From the IMG/VR virus record IMGVR_UViG_3300050343_000189, positions 1 through 61,036 of that record: a stretch of 61,036 bases of DNA, one strand, 5' to 3'. The stretch's first letter is position 1. Each line of letters begins with the position of its first letter. This DNA comes from a virus. The position numbers and the translations under genes are program-made. The notes beneath the pieces are model-generated. The model had not been told where the DNA came from, made no database searches, and worked only from the letters and a program-made list of their open reading frames with translations. Below are positions 25,514-34,808 of the stretch, piece by piece.

Positions 25514-25656
25514 GTATAGAATGGGCACAGACAACTATTTTTTTATTGGCACCCCTATTCTTTATGCTCCTCTTCATAGAAACTAATGAAGATGATGATG
25601 GACCACCAGACGGAGGGATGATGACACCAGTTTATGCACCGTCCCCTTCTGCTTGA
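25510..25656 (+). CDS. Small single-pass membrane protein
   Basis: 48 residues: helix TTIFLLAPLFFMLLFIE, then an acidic and proline-rich tail (NEDDDGPPDGG). Last of the hli micro-gene chain; the next promoter overlaps its stop. Confidence 0.5.
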   Translation: MSIEWAQTTIFLLAPLFFMLLFIETNEDDDGPPDGGMMTPVYAPSPSA

Positions 25657-25710
25657 CAAACTAAATATTTTGAGATATATTACAGGAGCACTAAAAATGC
25701 TCCTTTTTTA
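25653..25710 (+). promoter_or_regulatory. Promoter followed by an overlapping terminator
   Basis: TTGACA (25653-25658), 17 bases, TATATT (25676-25681). The hairpin AGGAGCA (25684-25690) with TGCTCCT (25698-25704) and a T run follows. The terminator would end the hli transcript; RNA starting near 25688 would lack the left arm and escape it. CTAAATA lies in the spacer. Confidence 0.7.
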
Positions 25711-25715
25711 ATGGT

Positions 25716-26111
25716 ATGATTTTAGAAACGATCCTAGGACTAACTGCTCTTGATTATGATCACTTGGCGAGAGTCATTCAGGTGGAGGCAGCTGTGAATA
25801 CTTTTGATGAGTATTGCGTTGCTGCATCAGTTCTTAATAGAGTTAGATCCCCCCTTTATCCAAATACAGTTGCAGACGTTGTGTATGCTCCTGGTCAGTA
25901 TCAAGGATTTGATTACAAGAGACCTGTTGCCAATATGAACTTGGTTAATGAACTTAAATCTGAAAAAGGAAAAGAGAACCTTCTAAAAGCATATAGTATT
26001 ATTGGAGACCGAACAAGTTTCAAAGGTCAGAGTATGCTCAGATATAGGGTTGCATCTGAAGACCCAATGTGTCATAATAGAGGAAACTTCTACCACTATC
26101 ACTGGCAATGA
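25716..26111 (+). CDS. Cell wall hydrolase (SleB/Hydrolase_2 type)
   Basis: 131 residues, intact. LARVIQVEAAVNTFDEYCVA ASVLNRV, then SPLYPNTVADVVYAPGQYQG is the core of the SleB-type peptidoglycan hydrolase domain, with the catalytic Glu in QVEA. No signal peptide, so it needs a holin or another release route; small membrane proteins nearby could serve. Confidence 0.8.
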   Translation: MILETILGLTALDYDHLARVIQVEAAVNTFDEYCVAASVLNRVRSPLYPNTVADVVYAPGQYQGFDYKRPVANMNLVNELKSEKGKENLLKAYSIIGDRTSFKGQSMLRYRVASEDPMCHNRGNFYHYHWQ

Positions 26112-26313
26112 TACTCAAAGCAATTAAAAAATTACTCAAACCTAAACTTACTGAAAAAGAAATTACTAGGATTGAGGCACCAGTTGCTGAGTGTGGTCCA
26201 GGACATTTACTCAAGGTTATGGTTTTATAGGAATTCCTGCACCTGTAGTTTGCCCTGATGATCCTTGGTTTGGTCCTTCTCCAATTAAAAGTGAAAAAGC
26301 AAATGACTCATGA
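26108..26313 (+). CDS. Hypothetical protein, frameshifted
   Basis: MILKAIKKLLKPKLTEKEIT at an ATGA overlap with the hydrolase. A shift near 26218 gives GYGFIGIPAPVVCPDDPWFG. About 68 residues. The basic start could lie against a membrane. Unknown role. Confidence 0.5.
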
Positions 26314-26496
26314 AGAAATGCTTGAAGAAGCATCACGAAGAGAAGAAGAAAACCGAAAGAAGAATGTAAAGAACCTGACAACATCCATGAAGTGATGTAT
26401 GATATGGCAACCAAGTGTGGTAAAACTACAACTCAGTTAGACCCAGTTGGTGGATCAGAAAACTTCCAAGGAGGATCGGAGAACATTCATGGTTGA
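26303..26496 (+). CDS. Hypothetical protein, frameshifted
   Basis: MTHEEMLEEASRREEENRKK, a charged helix, then after a shift near 26375 EPDNIHEVMYDMATKCGKTT and a glycine-rich end. About 64 residues. Overlaps both neighbours by a few bases. Confidence 0.45.
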
Positions 26497-26710
26497 TGAT
26501 TGGAGATACAGTAAAGAGAAACTCAAACTCAGAGAACAAGCTCTTCTCATTTTGTTAAGTAGGTATGGCACCGAACTTGACAAAACAAGAAAATCAAAGT
26601 ATGCTAATCAATCTATATACGAGTGTGCCCATGACTGGGTATCTCAAGGTAATGTAAATTGTAATGGCATTACCAAATACTACGAGGCTTATTATGCAAA
26701 AAGTAATTAA
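26489..26710 (+). CDS. Hypothetical protein
   Basis: 73 residues from the ATG at 26489: MVDDWRYSKEKLKLREQALL, helical and lysine-rich, with a C-terminal CAHDWV...CNG segment. Not recognised; overlaps the genes on each side. Confidence 0.55.
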   Translation: MVDDWRYSKEKLKLREQALLILLSRYGTELDKTRKSKYANQSIYECAHDWVSQGNVNCNGITKYYEAYYAKSN

Positions 26711-26949
26711 TGTTTTAGCAGTCCTATCATTTGTAGGAACTGCAGGTATCGTCGGTGGCGGTACTGCACTATATCTCAATAAAGATTCTATTGTTGAGAA
26801 CATCAAATCTCAAGTTGCATCTGCAGCAGCAGAAGCAATTGCTGGTGCAACTTCCTGGAATGATGGATTCTGCAATGCCAGAACTTCCTGATGCTACTGG
26901 TGGTGCTCTACCACTTCCCACAACTACTGGACCTGCTCTACCTTTCTGA
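26694..26949 (+). CDS. Small protein with N-terminal membrane anchor, frameshifted
   Basis: MQKVINVLAVLSFVGTAGIV and GGGTALYLN form a membrane helix, followed by SIVENIKSQVASAAAEAIAG and, after a shift near 26850, MPELPDATGGALPLP and a proline-rich end. About 84 residues. A recurring cyanophage hypothetical. Confidence 0.55.
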
Positions 26950-26950
26950 T

Positions 26951-27625
26951 ATGAAAAAAATTATTATGGCCTTGATGGCAGCATGTCTTGCTGCTCCTGT
27001 AATGGCAGATCCTCTTGGAAAGGATGATTATTATACTATCATTCTATGGGATGTATGCTTCTTCAAGAATGTACTGATGATGTACAAGAAGTGAATTCTC
27101 TGTTAGATGTTTCTTCAAAGTATGATAATACTGAAGCATTTACTTCAGTGGCAAAGAGTTTAATCATATGCTTGTTCACTGAACCAAGTTGGTGTTAAAG
27201 TGTATATCTTGCTGATGAGAAGTATTTTCCAGTAGGACATCGTGGTGTCTATCATACTGTAAGTAATAACTTCTTTCTAAACAAAACATTTATGGGTCGT
27301 CCTCATGTATTGATGAGTGTGATGCGTCATGAAGGATGGCACGCTGCACAGGATTGTATGGCAGGAACTATTGATAATAGTTTGATTGCTATTATCAAAC
27401 CAGAGGAGAAGTTCCTGATGATGTGGCAAGAGATGGTACGAACGGACATATGCATTGCAACCCGGAGCAATTCCGTGGGAGAAGAAGCAATGTGGGCAGG
27501 TAAGACTGAACACATGACTATGAATGCACTTGAATGCTTGTGCTGCTGGTCAGATGTGGAATGAATATTCTCCTACTCCATTGACTCGTAAATACCTGGT
27601 TGAAAACGGTTACATTAATAAATAA
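26951..27625 (+). CDS. Exported protein with HExxH metallopeptidase-like motif, frameshifted
   Basis: The signal peptide MKKIIMALMAACLAAPVMAD has an AxA-type cleavage site. After shifts near 27035 and 27165 the chain continues DEKYFPVGHRGVYHTVSNNF and VMRHEGWHAAQDCMAG: HEGWH is an HExxH zinc-binding motif, with ALE residues further on that could supply the third ligand. Shifts near 27415, 27480 and 27545. About 220 residues. It would act in the periplasm. Peptidase activity is inferred from the motif alone. Confidence 0.55.
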
Positions 27626-27723
27626 TAAGACCTAAGACAATCCAGGTACTCACCCAAGACAAATTTTTGATAATCCTTAGACTTGTAATGTAAAATTTGT
27701 TGTTGGAAAACAAGCAATTACAT

Positions 27724-27918
27724 ATGACACATTTAACAAGAGATGTGTTAATCAAAGCCATTGTTGCCGAAGAAATGAAAGATTTCAATGGTGAAGATTA
27801 CTTCAAGTCTCTCAAAGATGCGTATCACAAATGGGAACATCAATCAAGTGATGTTCTCTGTAATCAATACAACTCTATAAACAAAACAAAACTAACTGTT
27901 GACGCACTCAAACCATAA
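27724..27918 (+). CDS. Hypothetical protein
   Basis: 64 residues from the ATG at 27724: MTHLTRDVLIKAIVAEEMKD, with a tryptophan-containing middle (AYHKWEHQ). No domain recognised. About 100 bases before it hold no gene. Confidence 0.5.
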   Translation: MTHLTRDVLIKAIVAEEMKDFNGEDYFKSLKDAYHKWEHQSSDVLCNQYNSINKTKLTVDALKP

Positions 27919-27943
27919 ATAAAACTGCCTCGGCTTTCTATCC

Positions 27944-28391
27944 ATGCCCGAAGAAGTTAAGAAGGAAGATCCCAAGAAGAAAGGTATTCTTGGAAAAATG
28001 AAGGAGGCAGCAAGTGACAAAGAAGAACAACTTGATATTCTGTCTACTTTTGTTAGGCTTGGCATCCTTGTTTGGAGCGGCGGAATACTCACGCTGGCGT
28101 ACATCCAGTTACCACCCGTACTCGGTATTCCAGAGCAAAAACTAGATCCAACTTTTATCGCCAGTGTCTTTACTGGAGTGCTTAGCGACTTTTGGTGTTC
28201 AGGCAGCAAAGAAAGGTGGCAATGGAAATGGTAATGGATCTTCTACTGGTGGTGGTATCAGTAAAGCAGATATGGAAAGATTGATTGCTGCTGCAGCACA
28301 AACTGCACCTGCACAAACTATTCGTGTGGAGCAAGCACCAATCAAGTTCATCACTAATGATGATGAACCACCCGTAAAACCTACCGTATAA
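27944..28391 (+). CDS. Small membrane protein, frameshifted
   Basis: Charged N-terminus (KKEDPKKKGILGKMKE), then hydrophobic segments LGILVWSGGILTLAYI and TFIASVFTGVLATFGVQ, a glycine/asparagine linker and a C-terminal PPVKPTV. A shift near 28183 joins the two parts. About 148 residues with two likely membrane helices, in a lysis-gene neighbourhood, so a holin-like role is possible but unproven. A CATAAATA late-type box lies just upstream (27912). Confidence 0.5.
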
Positions 28392-28395
28392 TCTT

Positions 28396-28962
28396 ATGAA
28401 CTTCTTTAAATGGACTGCATTAGGAGTTGGTGGTGTTGTTGCCGTAGCACACATTGGTGTTCTGGGTCACATCATTACAGCAACCAAAGTGCCAGAAGCA
28501 CCAGTTATTAATTTCCCGAGGGGAGATTATTCCTCATATAAGGTAGAGGCAGGTAAAGAAGGTTATAGTATAGAATACAAAGCAAACGATCCTGCTGTTC
28601 TTGAGTCACAAAAATCTCTATCATTAGATAAAGAATAAGAGAGGATTCTTTGGTGGTGGTAATGAAAGTCGCCGTGAGTGGCGCAAAGATCAATACACTA
28701 TGGATGGCACTAGAAATCTAGGAGGTGCACATTAGACGGCGAGGGAAAGTCTGCAAAAGACATAGAGTGTATCGTGGCGGACGCTGGAGCACGGTCACAA
28801 GGTGCGATGGCAGGAAGTAGTATTGCTGCTGGAGTTGGTGTTCCTGCTGTGATTGGCATTCCATATGTTGGATGGTTAGCAGCTGGTTGGGTATCACTTT
28901 TGGGTGGTAGACTGGGATCTGAAGCAGGATCTACTGTTGGTTCAGTCTTTAATGATTGCTAA
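28396..28962 (+). CDS. Membrane protein with glycine-zipper-like C-terminus, frameshifted
   Basis: N-terminal anchor WTALGVGGVVAVAHIGVLGH. After shifts near 28632 and 28730 the chain runs GFFGGGNESRREWRKDQYTM and ADAGARSQGAMAG to a glycine-rich hydrophobic end, AAGVGVPAVIGIPYVGWLAA and GWVSLLGGRLGSEAG. About 188 residues. Such zippers insert into or pack within membranes. Confidence 0.5.
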
Positions 28963-28992
28963 TGTTGGTATACAATTATTTAATGATTGTTA

Positions 28993-29209
28993 ATGAATTT
29001 AATTGAATTTGTTATTACATCCTTTGGATAATCCAAATGATCCTGTATGGTCAGTGATTTTTATGGTATTCCTTTCTGTGGCTATGGCAGTTTATGTCAT
29101 CATATACATATTAGGAATAGATGAGAGAGAAGAACATGGGAGCCATGACACCACCAAGCAGGAAGAGTTGTTACAACTTCCGAGTGACGGAGATCAATCG
29201 TGTTCTTGA
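28993..29209 (+). CDS. Small membrane protein, frameshifted
   Basis: MNLIEFVITSFG; after a shift near 29028 LDNPNDPVWSVIFMVFLSVA and MAVYVIIYILGIDERE, one membrane helix followed by a charged tail. The tail overlaps the nuclease start. Confidence 0.45.
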
Positions 29210-29685
29210 TGGTGATACTATTGATGTCACCATTGATCTTGGGTTTGATCTATACAAGAAAGAAAGAGTTAGAGTTGCAGGAGTTGATACGCCAGAGAAG
29301 AGGACCAGAAACTTAGAGGAGAAGGCACTTGGAATCGAAGCAACCAACTGGCTCAAAGAAAAACTCGAAGGTACGTTGGCTGGTGATGATGAGTTGTCTG
29401 TTAGGACTGAACTTGTTGGTGGCACTGGGAAATATGGGCGTCTTCTGGGTTGGCTTTACATTGGGGACGACAGTGTGTCCCTTAACGAGCAAATGATCGA
29501 GGAGGGTTATGCTCATGCATATGACGGAGGAACAAAAAACATGGACCTTGAAGCACTCAGAGAAATCAGAAGGGCACACGGTACGTTGGTGTAGAAGTGC
29601 TGTCTGTGGATCTGCCCCCTTTATCCCAGACTCTGAATTTGGAGGGGAAAACTGCGAATTAACTTGTAACATTACAAAGGATTAA
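29121..29685 (+). CDS. Staphylococcal-nuclease-like (SNase/thermonuclease) protein, frameshifted at the end
   Basis: RVTEINRVLDGDTIDVTIDL, then RVRVAGVDTPEKR is the SNase core with its catalytic Asp, Arg and Asp-Thr-Pro motif; GKYGRLLGWLYI and LNEQMIEEGYAHAY complete the OB fold. A shift near 29592 gives a cysteine-rich end (CRSAVCGSAPFIP ... CELTC) stopping at 29683-29685. About 187 residues. Start could also be the ATG at 29136. Confidence 0.8.
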
Positions 29686-29686
29686 A

Positions 29687-29891
29687 ATGAGAAGAGAAAT
29701 GATTGATGCACTCAAAGCAAGTGCTATTGGAAATATTAAAAGAGCCAAGATGAATTGAGGTTTACTTTAGAAGTCCTGTTGGTATTGGTGAGCACCCAGA
29801 TATTATGAGTGCCATTCAAGATCAAATTGATATGATCGCAAAGGAACAAGAACGTCTTGACGTTTTAGAAAAATACTTTGATGAAGACTGA
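29687..29891 (+). CDS. Conserved cyanophage hypothetical, frameshifted
   Basis: MRREMIDALKASAIGNIKRA KMN, then after a shift near 29753 VYFRSPVGIGEHPDIMSAI and a helical end (QERLDVLEKYFDED). About 68 residues. A type common in T4-like cyanophages, function unknown. Confidence 0.6.
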
Positions 29892-30701
29892 TGGAGATAG
29901 TTCCAATATCACTATTCCGAATAATGATATTCGTATTGGTAATATTCGTGATTTAAATATTAATGTAATGCCTGATTGGATGGTTAATCCTCCACAGGCA
30001 CTACCAATTTACCCACCCGTGTCTACACAGGTGGGTGTTCCTATTGTTAATATACCTGGATGTGTTGAGTCTCATAGAGATAGTAGTGAGAATCAAACAC
30101 TAAAGAAGAAGATAAGGATGGTGTCCAGACATTCTGTGATGCAGGAACACCTAGTTATAGTCCATTAGATTATGACCCACGTAGATTAGAAGTAACTACA
30201 ACATCTCCACCTCCACCACCATATAAAGCACCAGAAGCAAAACCACCACCAACTCCTGATGCACCATCAACTCCTAAAACTGATGCTGCAAAAGCAGAGT
30301 GTCCTACAGTAGAGCACAACAATTAAAAAACCCTGTAGGAAAAGTATCCTAGAGGGTAATAAAAAGATTACTAGGTATGAGACAGTAGGAAAAGAATGTC
30401 TCCCTGTATTTGAAAATTTAAATATACCAGATCAGATTGTCCAGAACATACCATCAGCAGGTATGTAACTGTTACTGCATCTATCGCTGTGGTGGCAACG
30501 ACCTCGGCACTGCTTGCAAAACCTCTTGCTGATCTTTTGTTAAAAGTGGTGAAACCTGTGACGAAGAAGGTTGTGAAGAAGATTGCTGCCTTACGGGGTA
30601 AGAAACCCCCGGTACTGTCTGCGTCTGAGAGGAAGGCGGAGCAACGCGACCGGAACCGGGCGATAAAGATCTTACGTTCGGCACTGAAACCGAAGGGATA
30701 G
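29881..30701 (+). CDS. Putative virion structural protein with Pro-rich linker, frameshifted
   Basis: N-terminal beta-rich part (NITIPNNDIRIGNIRDLNI; QALPIYPPVSTQVGVPIV), a proline/alanine linker near residues 105-140 (SPPPPPYKAPEAKPPPTP), then a hydrophobic segment AVVATTSALLAKPLADLLL and a very basic end. Shifts near 30105, 30315, 30345 and 30465. About 270 residues. It belongs to a cyanophage-specific block of virion genes. Confidence 0.5.
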
Positions 30702-30737
30702 AGTGACGATGTTGCTTGACGGTGTTAACATTTTGAA

Positions 30738-31471
30738 CTACAACATCTGCACATATTTTAAAGTAAGGACTTCTGGGTGGAAACTGATTCCTCTCTGCAT
30801 TAATTCACCACAATTTTTAAGTCTCGCAATCTCAAAGTCTAATCTTTTATTGGCAATCAATTGTTGCTGCATTTGGATTTGAGTATCTGCTGCTTGTTTA
30901 CAACGTTCTTGTAGTCCACCATCAAGTGGGAAAGAGATTGTTGCAGATAAACCAAGACTGGTACTGTAGTTTTTAGTATCACCAGTTCTTACTGGTTTCT
31001 GCCAGAGTTCTGCTCCTGGATTATCGGGCACACCATCACCCATCATTTCCATGTTCAGTGATGGTCATATCTTGACCATCTTCATATGCACGAACAGTTT
31101 CACCATCTGAATTAGTATATGTTCTATCATCATACCATGTGATTCCCACGGCCAGTTCTTTACTACCTTTTGAGTTTCTACTAATTGACCTTCAAAATCT
31201 CTGTTATCATACTGAGGTTCCATGTAGTGTGTCTCAAATGGATCCTTCTCATTACGAGCATGAGTAATGAATGGTGTGATATTAGCAGTCGGTCCTTGAC
31301 ATGCAATACCACCACCATATTGGTTAGTGATATATGGTCCTTGTAAAACCTGAATAGCTTGGTTGGTAACTGAGCCTGAACTATTTGCGATTGGGTTTGC
31401 TGTTGCAGAAACACCCCCTACATCAGCTGCACTGCAGGGGCAGTTACAACCACAGTCATGCAGATAGACAT
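30738..31471 (-). CDS. Virion structural protein, frameshifted
   Basis: Reads leftward from the ATG at 31471 (MSICMTVVVTA), shifts near 31420 to GGVSATANPIANSSGSVTNQ and YGGGIACQGP, then near 31180 and 31090 towards MEMMGDGVPDNPGAELW and a helical end (QERCKQAADTQIQMQQQLI). About 245 residues. This three-gene minus-strand group recurs in cyanophages as virion proteins. Confidence 0.55.
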
Positions 31472-31478
31472 AATACTT

Positions 31479-31949
31479 TTACTGGGTAAAGATACTTGTT
31501 GTATCGGTGATGCTTGTAACCTCTGTGGTTCTTTGAATCACAGTTTGATTTGTTACACCCGGTCCCATGTAGGTCTGAGTGAACTGGAATGCTGCTCCTG
31601 GTTCTGCGATTGTGAAACTCTGTCCATTTAAATCGAGACCAGAGTTGGCGCTTGTTACTTGCCCCTCTGTTCCTCCTAATGGATTCACTATCACTGAGTT
31701 TGTCGTTGGGTTGGGACTGAGGGATTGCCCCCCGTTGGTCACGTTTGAACCCGATACTGAATATTGCCATCCTGTTGCATAGTCTATAGAGTTAATCGTT
31801 TCAGTCACCTTCGATGTTGTTTCCGTGTGACTTGTCATTGACCCCTGTGTGAAGTTTGGGACCACGGGGACCGCCAGGGCAGTGGCAGGAATAAGACTTG
31901 CTGCCACTGCAGACATCACAATATATATGATTGTCTTTCCAGAAGTCAT
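31479..31949 (-). CDS. Virion protein with signal-peptide-like start
   Basis: 156 residues, intact. SGKTIIYIVMSAVAASLIPA TALAVP is a signal-peptide-like start with an ALA site. The rest is Ser/Thr/Gly-rich, beta-type sequence (QYSVSGSNVTNGGQSLSPNP). Close relatives sit in cyanophage structural clusters; an export signal on a virion protein is odd. Confidence 0.6.
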   Translation of the reverse strand: MTSGKTIIYIVMSAVAASLIPATALAVPVVPNFTQGSMTSHTETTSKVTETINSIDYATGWQYSVSGSNVTNGGQSLSPNPTTNSVIVNPLGGTEGQVTSANSGLDLNGQSFTIAEPGAAFQFTQTYMGPGVTNQTVIQRTTEVTSITDTTSIFTQ

Positions 31950-31970
31950 GTTTTCTGACCTCCATTTTAT

Positions 31971-32465
31971 TTAGTGTAGAATCGTGAGCTCACTGACAAA
32001 TTGTCCAGTAGCATTTGTACCAGCACCACCAGCCGTCAAAGTAATAGCACCAGCAGTACTAAGAGTACCAGCTAGAGAACCAGCAGATCCTGCAGTTGTA
32101 GATGTAATATTGCCAAAGTTTGCTACATCACCAACAGTGACTGCACTGGTTGGGATTGCATCTGCCTGTGTATAAGACTGAGAGAAACTAAAAGAACTAC
32201 CAGGATTATCCTGAGTGGCAGCAATTGTACCTGGGGCATAAATTCCACTGGTAATTGCACCAGTAGAAATTGTATTAACTGTTGTTCCGTCAGTAGTATC
32301 TACACCGCTGCCTGAAATTGAGAAGTTACTACCAAGTCTTGTGACATTAGTAGCAGCAGCATCAACGGTTAATTGAACACTAGAAGATAACTTATGAGTA
32401 AGAGCACCTGCATTTGCTGCTGGTGCGGTCATCAATAACATTATGAAAGGTAGAAACCGTTTCAT
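31971..32465 (-). CDS. Virion protein with signal-peptide-like start
   Basis: 164 residues, intact. The start MKRFLPFIMLLMTAPAANAG ends in an ANA-G cleavage site. The mature part is low-complexity beta-type sequence rich in Ser, Thr, Ala and Gly. Paralogue-like in layout to the next gene downstream. A CTAAATAC box reading leftward lies near 32489, a possible late promoter. Confidence 0.6.
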   Translation of the reverse strand: MKRFLPFIMLLMTAPAANAGALTHKLSSSVQLTVDAAATNVTRLGSNFSISGSGVDTTDGTTVNTISTGAITSGIYAPGTIAATQDNPGSSFSFSQSYTQADAIPTSAVTVGDVANFGNITSTTAGSAGSLAGTLSTAGAITLTAGGAGTNATGQFVSELTILH

Positions 32466-32577
32466 AGTAAACCGAGAAGGGTATGTATATGTATTTAGAG
32501 AGATGTATTTTCAAGAGCAAGTAAATGTTCTTAGTGATACTTTTTCAATAAAATAAATAATTAAAAAATATGCTGAA

Positions 32578-33108
32578 ATGTCTATTAGGACTGCTGCAAT
32601 AGTTATAGATAATTTTTTATCTGAAGATCAATGGAATTGGATTCAGAGTAATTTGAATGATTATATGAATACTGATGAGTTTGTTGAAAATGTTCATGAA
32701 CCATATGTAACTTCTATTGGGTGGATTAAAGATAAACTTTCTTCTTTTGATTTTTTCAATGAACACTGGAATACTAATTTAGATTCTTGGTCTTTTATTA
32801 ATACACTACCACCAAATATTGATAGGGAATCTTCAGGAACTGGATATCATATTGACTTTGGTGGATTTGTATATTATATTCATCCTACATGGGATGAGTC
32901 CTGGGGAGGAAATCTTCTATTTCAAAATTGTGATGTAGATAAGATTACCCCAGTTCCAAATAGATTTGTTTGGATTAACCCTAAAGTTCCTCATGGAATT
33001 GAAGTTGTAAATGATACTGCAACTCATAATAGAATTACTATCGTTGGTTGGCCTGAAGGATGTATAGAATATCCTGACGCAACTCAACAAATAAATATTA
33101 CATATTAA
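32578..33108 (+). CDS. 2-oxoglutarate/Fe(II)-dependent oxygenase
   Basis: 176 residues, intact. YHIDFGG gives the H-x-D iron ligands, VPHGIEVV the distal His, and HNRITIVGW the Arg that binds 2-oxoglutarate, all on a jelly-roll pattern (prolyl-4-hydroxylase-like). Cyanophages carry many such oxygenases. Substrate unknown; it lies between two blocks of virion genes. Confidence 0.82.
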   Translation: MSIRTAAIVIDNFLSEDQWNWIQSNLNDYMNTDEFVENVHEPYVTSIGWIKDKLSSFDFFNEHWNTNLDSWSFINTLPPNIDRESSGTGYHIDFGGFVYYIHPTWDESWGGNLLFQNCDVDKITPVPNRFVWINPKVPHGIEVVNDTATHNRITIVGWPEGCIEYPDATQQINITY

Positions 33109-33117
33109 GTGCAATCG

Positions 33118-34537
33118 ATGGCAAATAAGTATAGCAAAGCATTAAAGCACCTAAAGAATAAAAATATTGATGAGAAGTTGAAGTTGCTTGAGCAAATTCC
33201 AACAAATAATACTGGAGGATTGTATGTTGATGTCCTGGAGAATTTGAGACAGAGGAAATTGGACCTGTAGAATTATTGCCGAAGGTCAGCAGATCTTGCG
33301 GAAGATGGAGACGGTGCTGAAGGATATACTGGAAATGATACAACTGGATTATTTCTTGCCGATGGAACAATGTTAATAGTAGAACCACCTGGTGATACTT
33401 CATATATTTTAGGACCCATGATTTCCATGTGGTATGCATGGGCAAACTATACTCAGATTGGATATGTTCGTCAGTCTGATAGAAAGATGGTGAACCTTGG
33501 TAGAATTGCTGGTGAAATGTCTGCCTGGGATGGTGAAACTGGATTTACTGGTTATGGTCAATTGAGTATTGAGCAGGCAGTATGGTATAAAGATCAAAAA
33601 GAGCAGACTATCGTGCATTCTATCCAGGTCCACCATCAAACCCCCTGATCAGTATGGTAGATATATTGGTTCGATAGTTGATGTTTTTAAACCAACAGAG
33701 AGACAAGACCCTAGGTTCTGGGATCCAGGAACTCAGAGGGGATTTAATCCTACTGATGATCATTCTCTTGCTATGGATAATATGGGTGGTTGGTTAGCAG
33801 CTGCTGCAATATTAGGATTTGTAGGGAAAACGGTTTATGATTTTTATCAATGGTGGAATAGGCAAAATGAAGAGATGAGACAGAAACTTCGTGATCTTGT
33901 TAATCCTCCAAAATATTCAAGAGAAACTCAATATAGAGACTTGGCAGGATTGAGACCTGATGGAACTCAAGGTATGAATAGACTTGGTGATACGAATAGG
34001 GGACATGATGGAACACTTTATAGATTGCAGAAGAGAACTCTACCAGATGGAACTCCTGCTGGTTACAATATATGGTCGCCTGTTCGACAGGCAGGTGGGG
34101 GTGGTAATAATATGGTTGCTCATCATGAACCAAAAGGATTGGTTCTTACTGAAAGTCGTAAGAAAATTATTCGTGATATTAAGAAACCAGTACAGGTTAA
34201 AGAGATTCCAACTAAAGTTAAAGTATCCCCTAAGTTGAGAAAAAATAAATCTGTTGGTGTTGATATGATGAAGATACCTGATGTTCCAAAACAATATAAA
34301 CCACAAACAAGCATTTGGGGTAAAGCAGATTACAATGCAAATGTTAGAGCATCACAAGAGAAAAAGAATGAAGTTCTTGAATTAGTTGGTGCAGCAGAAC
34401 ATCATTGGACTTACTTGACTGAGGATAGAAGGAAGAAACAGCAGGAGAAAGTCAATGAAATGATGTCTGCAGAATATGATAAGCAGATGGAACTTTTATA
34501 TGAGAAGCACAGAATAAAGGAAGGCAAACTTGAATAA
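33118..34537 (+). CDS. Virion structural protein, frameshifted
   Basis: MANKYSKALKHLKNKNIDEK LK, then shifts near 33235, 33275 and 33600 join AEGYTGNDTTGLFLADGTML, SAWDGETGFTGYGQLSIEQA, a segment with one hydrophobic helix (MGGWLAAAAILGFVGKTVY) and a basic C-terminal half (VKEIPTKVKVSPKLRKNK). About 470 residues. Known as a structural protein type of cyanomyoviruses; exact position in the virion unknown. Confidence 0.6.
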
Positions 34538-34808
34538 AGCAATATCTGCTTTTAGAAAACCTACTGATATTGCTCCAGAGTATCCCAAAGAACCGCCACC
34601 ACAATTAGATCCACAAACTGGTATGCATCCAAAATTTGGAAAAAATTATAAGCATGATAAATTAGATCCACAAAGTGCAGAAGCTATGCCGCCAACTGGA
34701 AATCCAGAAATTGATGCAAACATGTCAAGAAGGCAACCAACGCAAAAGAGAAGTCAAGAAAACTCAAAGTTCTTCTTGGGAACAGGAAAAAAATTAGTGA
34801 AAGTATGA
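34530..34808 (+). CDS. Small virion-associated protein
   Basis: 92 residues starting from a TTG that overlaps the previous stop. Proline-rich and polar (PEYPKEPPPQLDPQTGMHPK), probably unstructured. Its end overlaps the next ATG. Confidence 0.5.
   Translation: MNKAISAFRKPTDIAPEYPKEPPPQLDPQTGMHPKFGKNYKHDKLDPQSAEAMPPTGNPEIDANMSRRQPTQKRSQENSKFFLGTGKKLVKV

Noticed and set aside
32578-33108. Reading the oxygenase as a virion protein because of its neighbours
   Set aside because: The H-x-D ... H ... R set is complete, so the enzyme call is better supported than the context.
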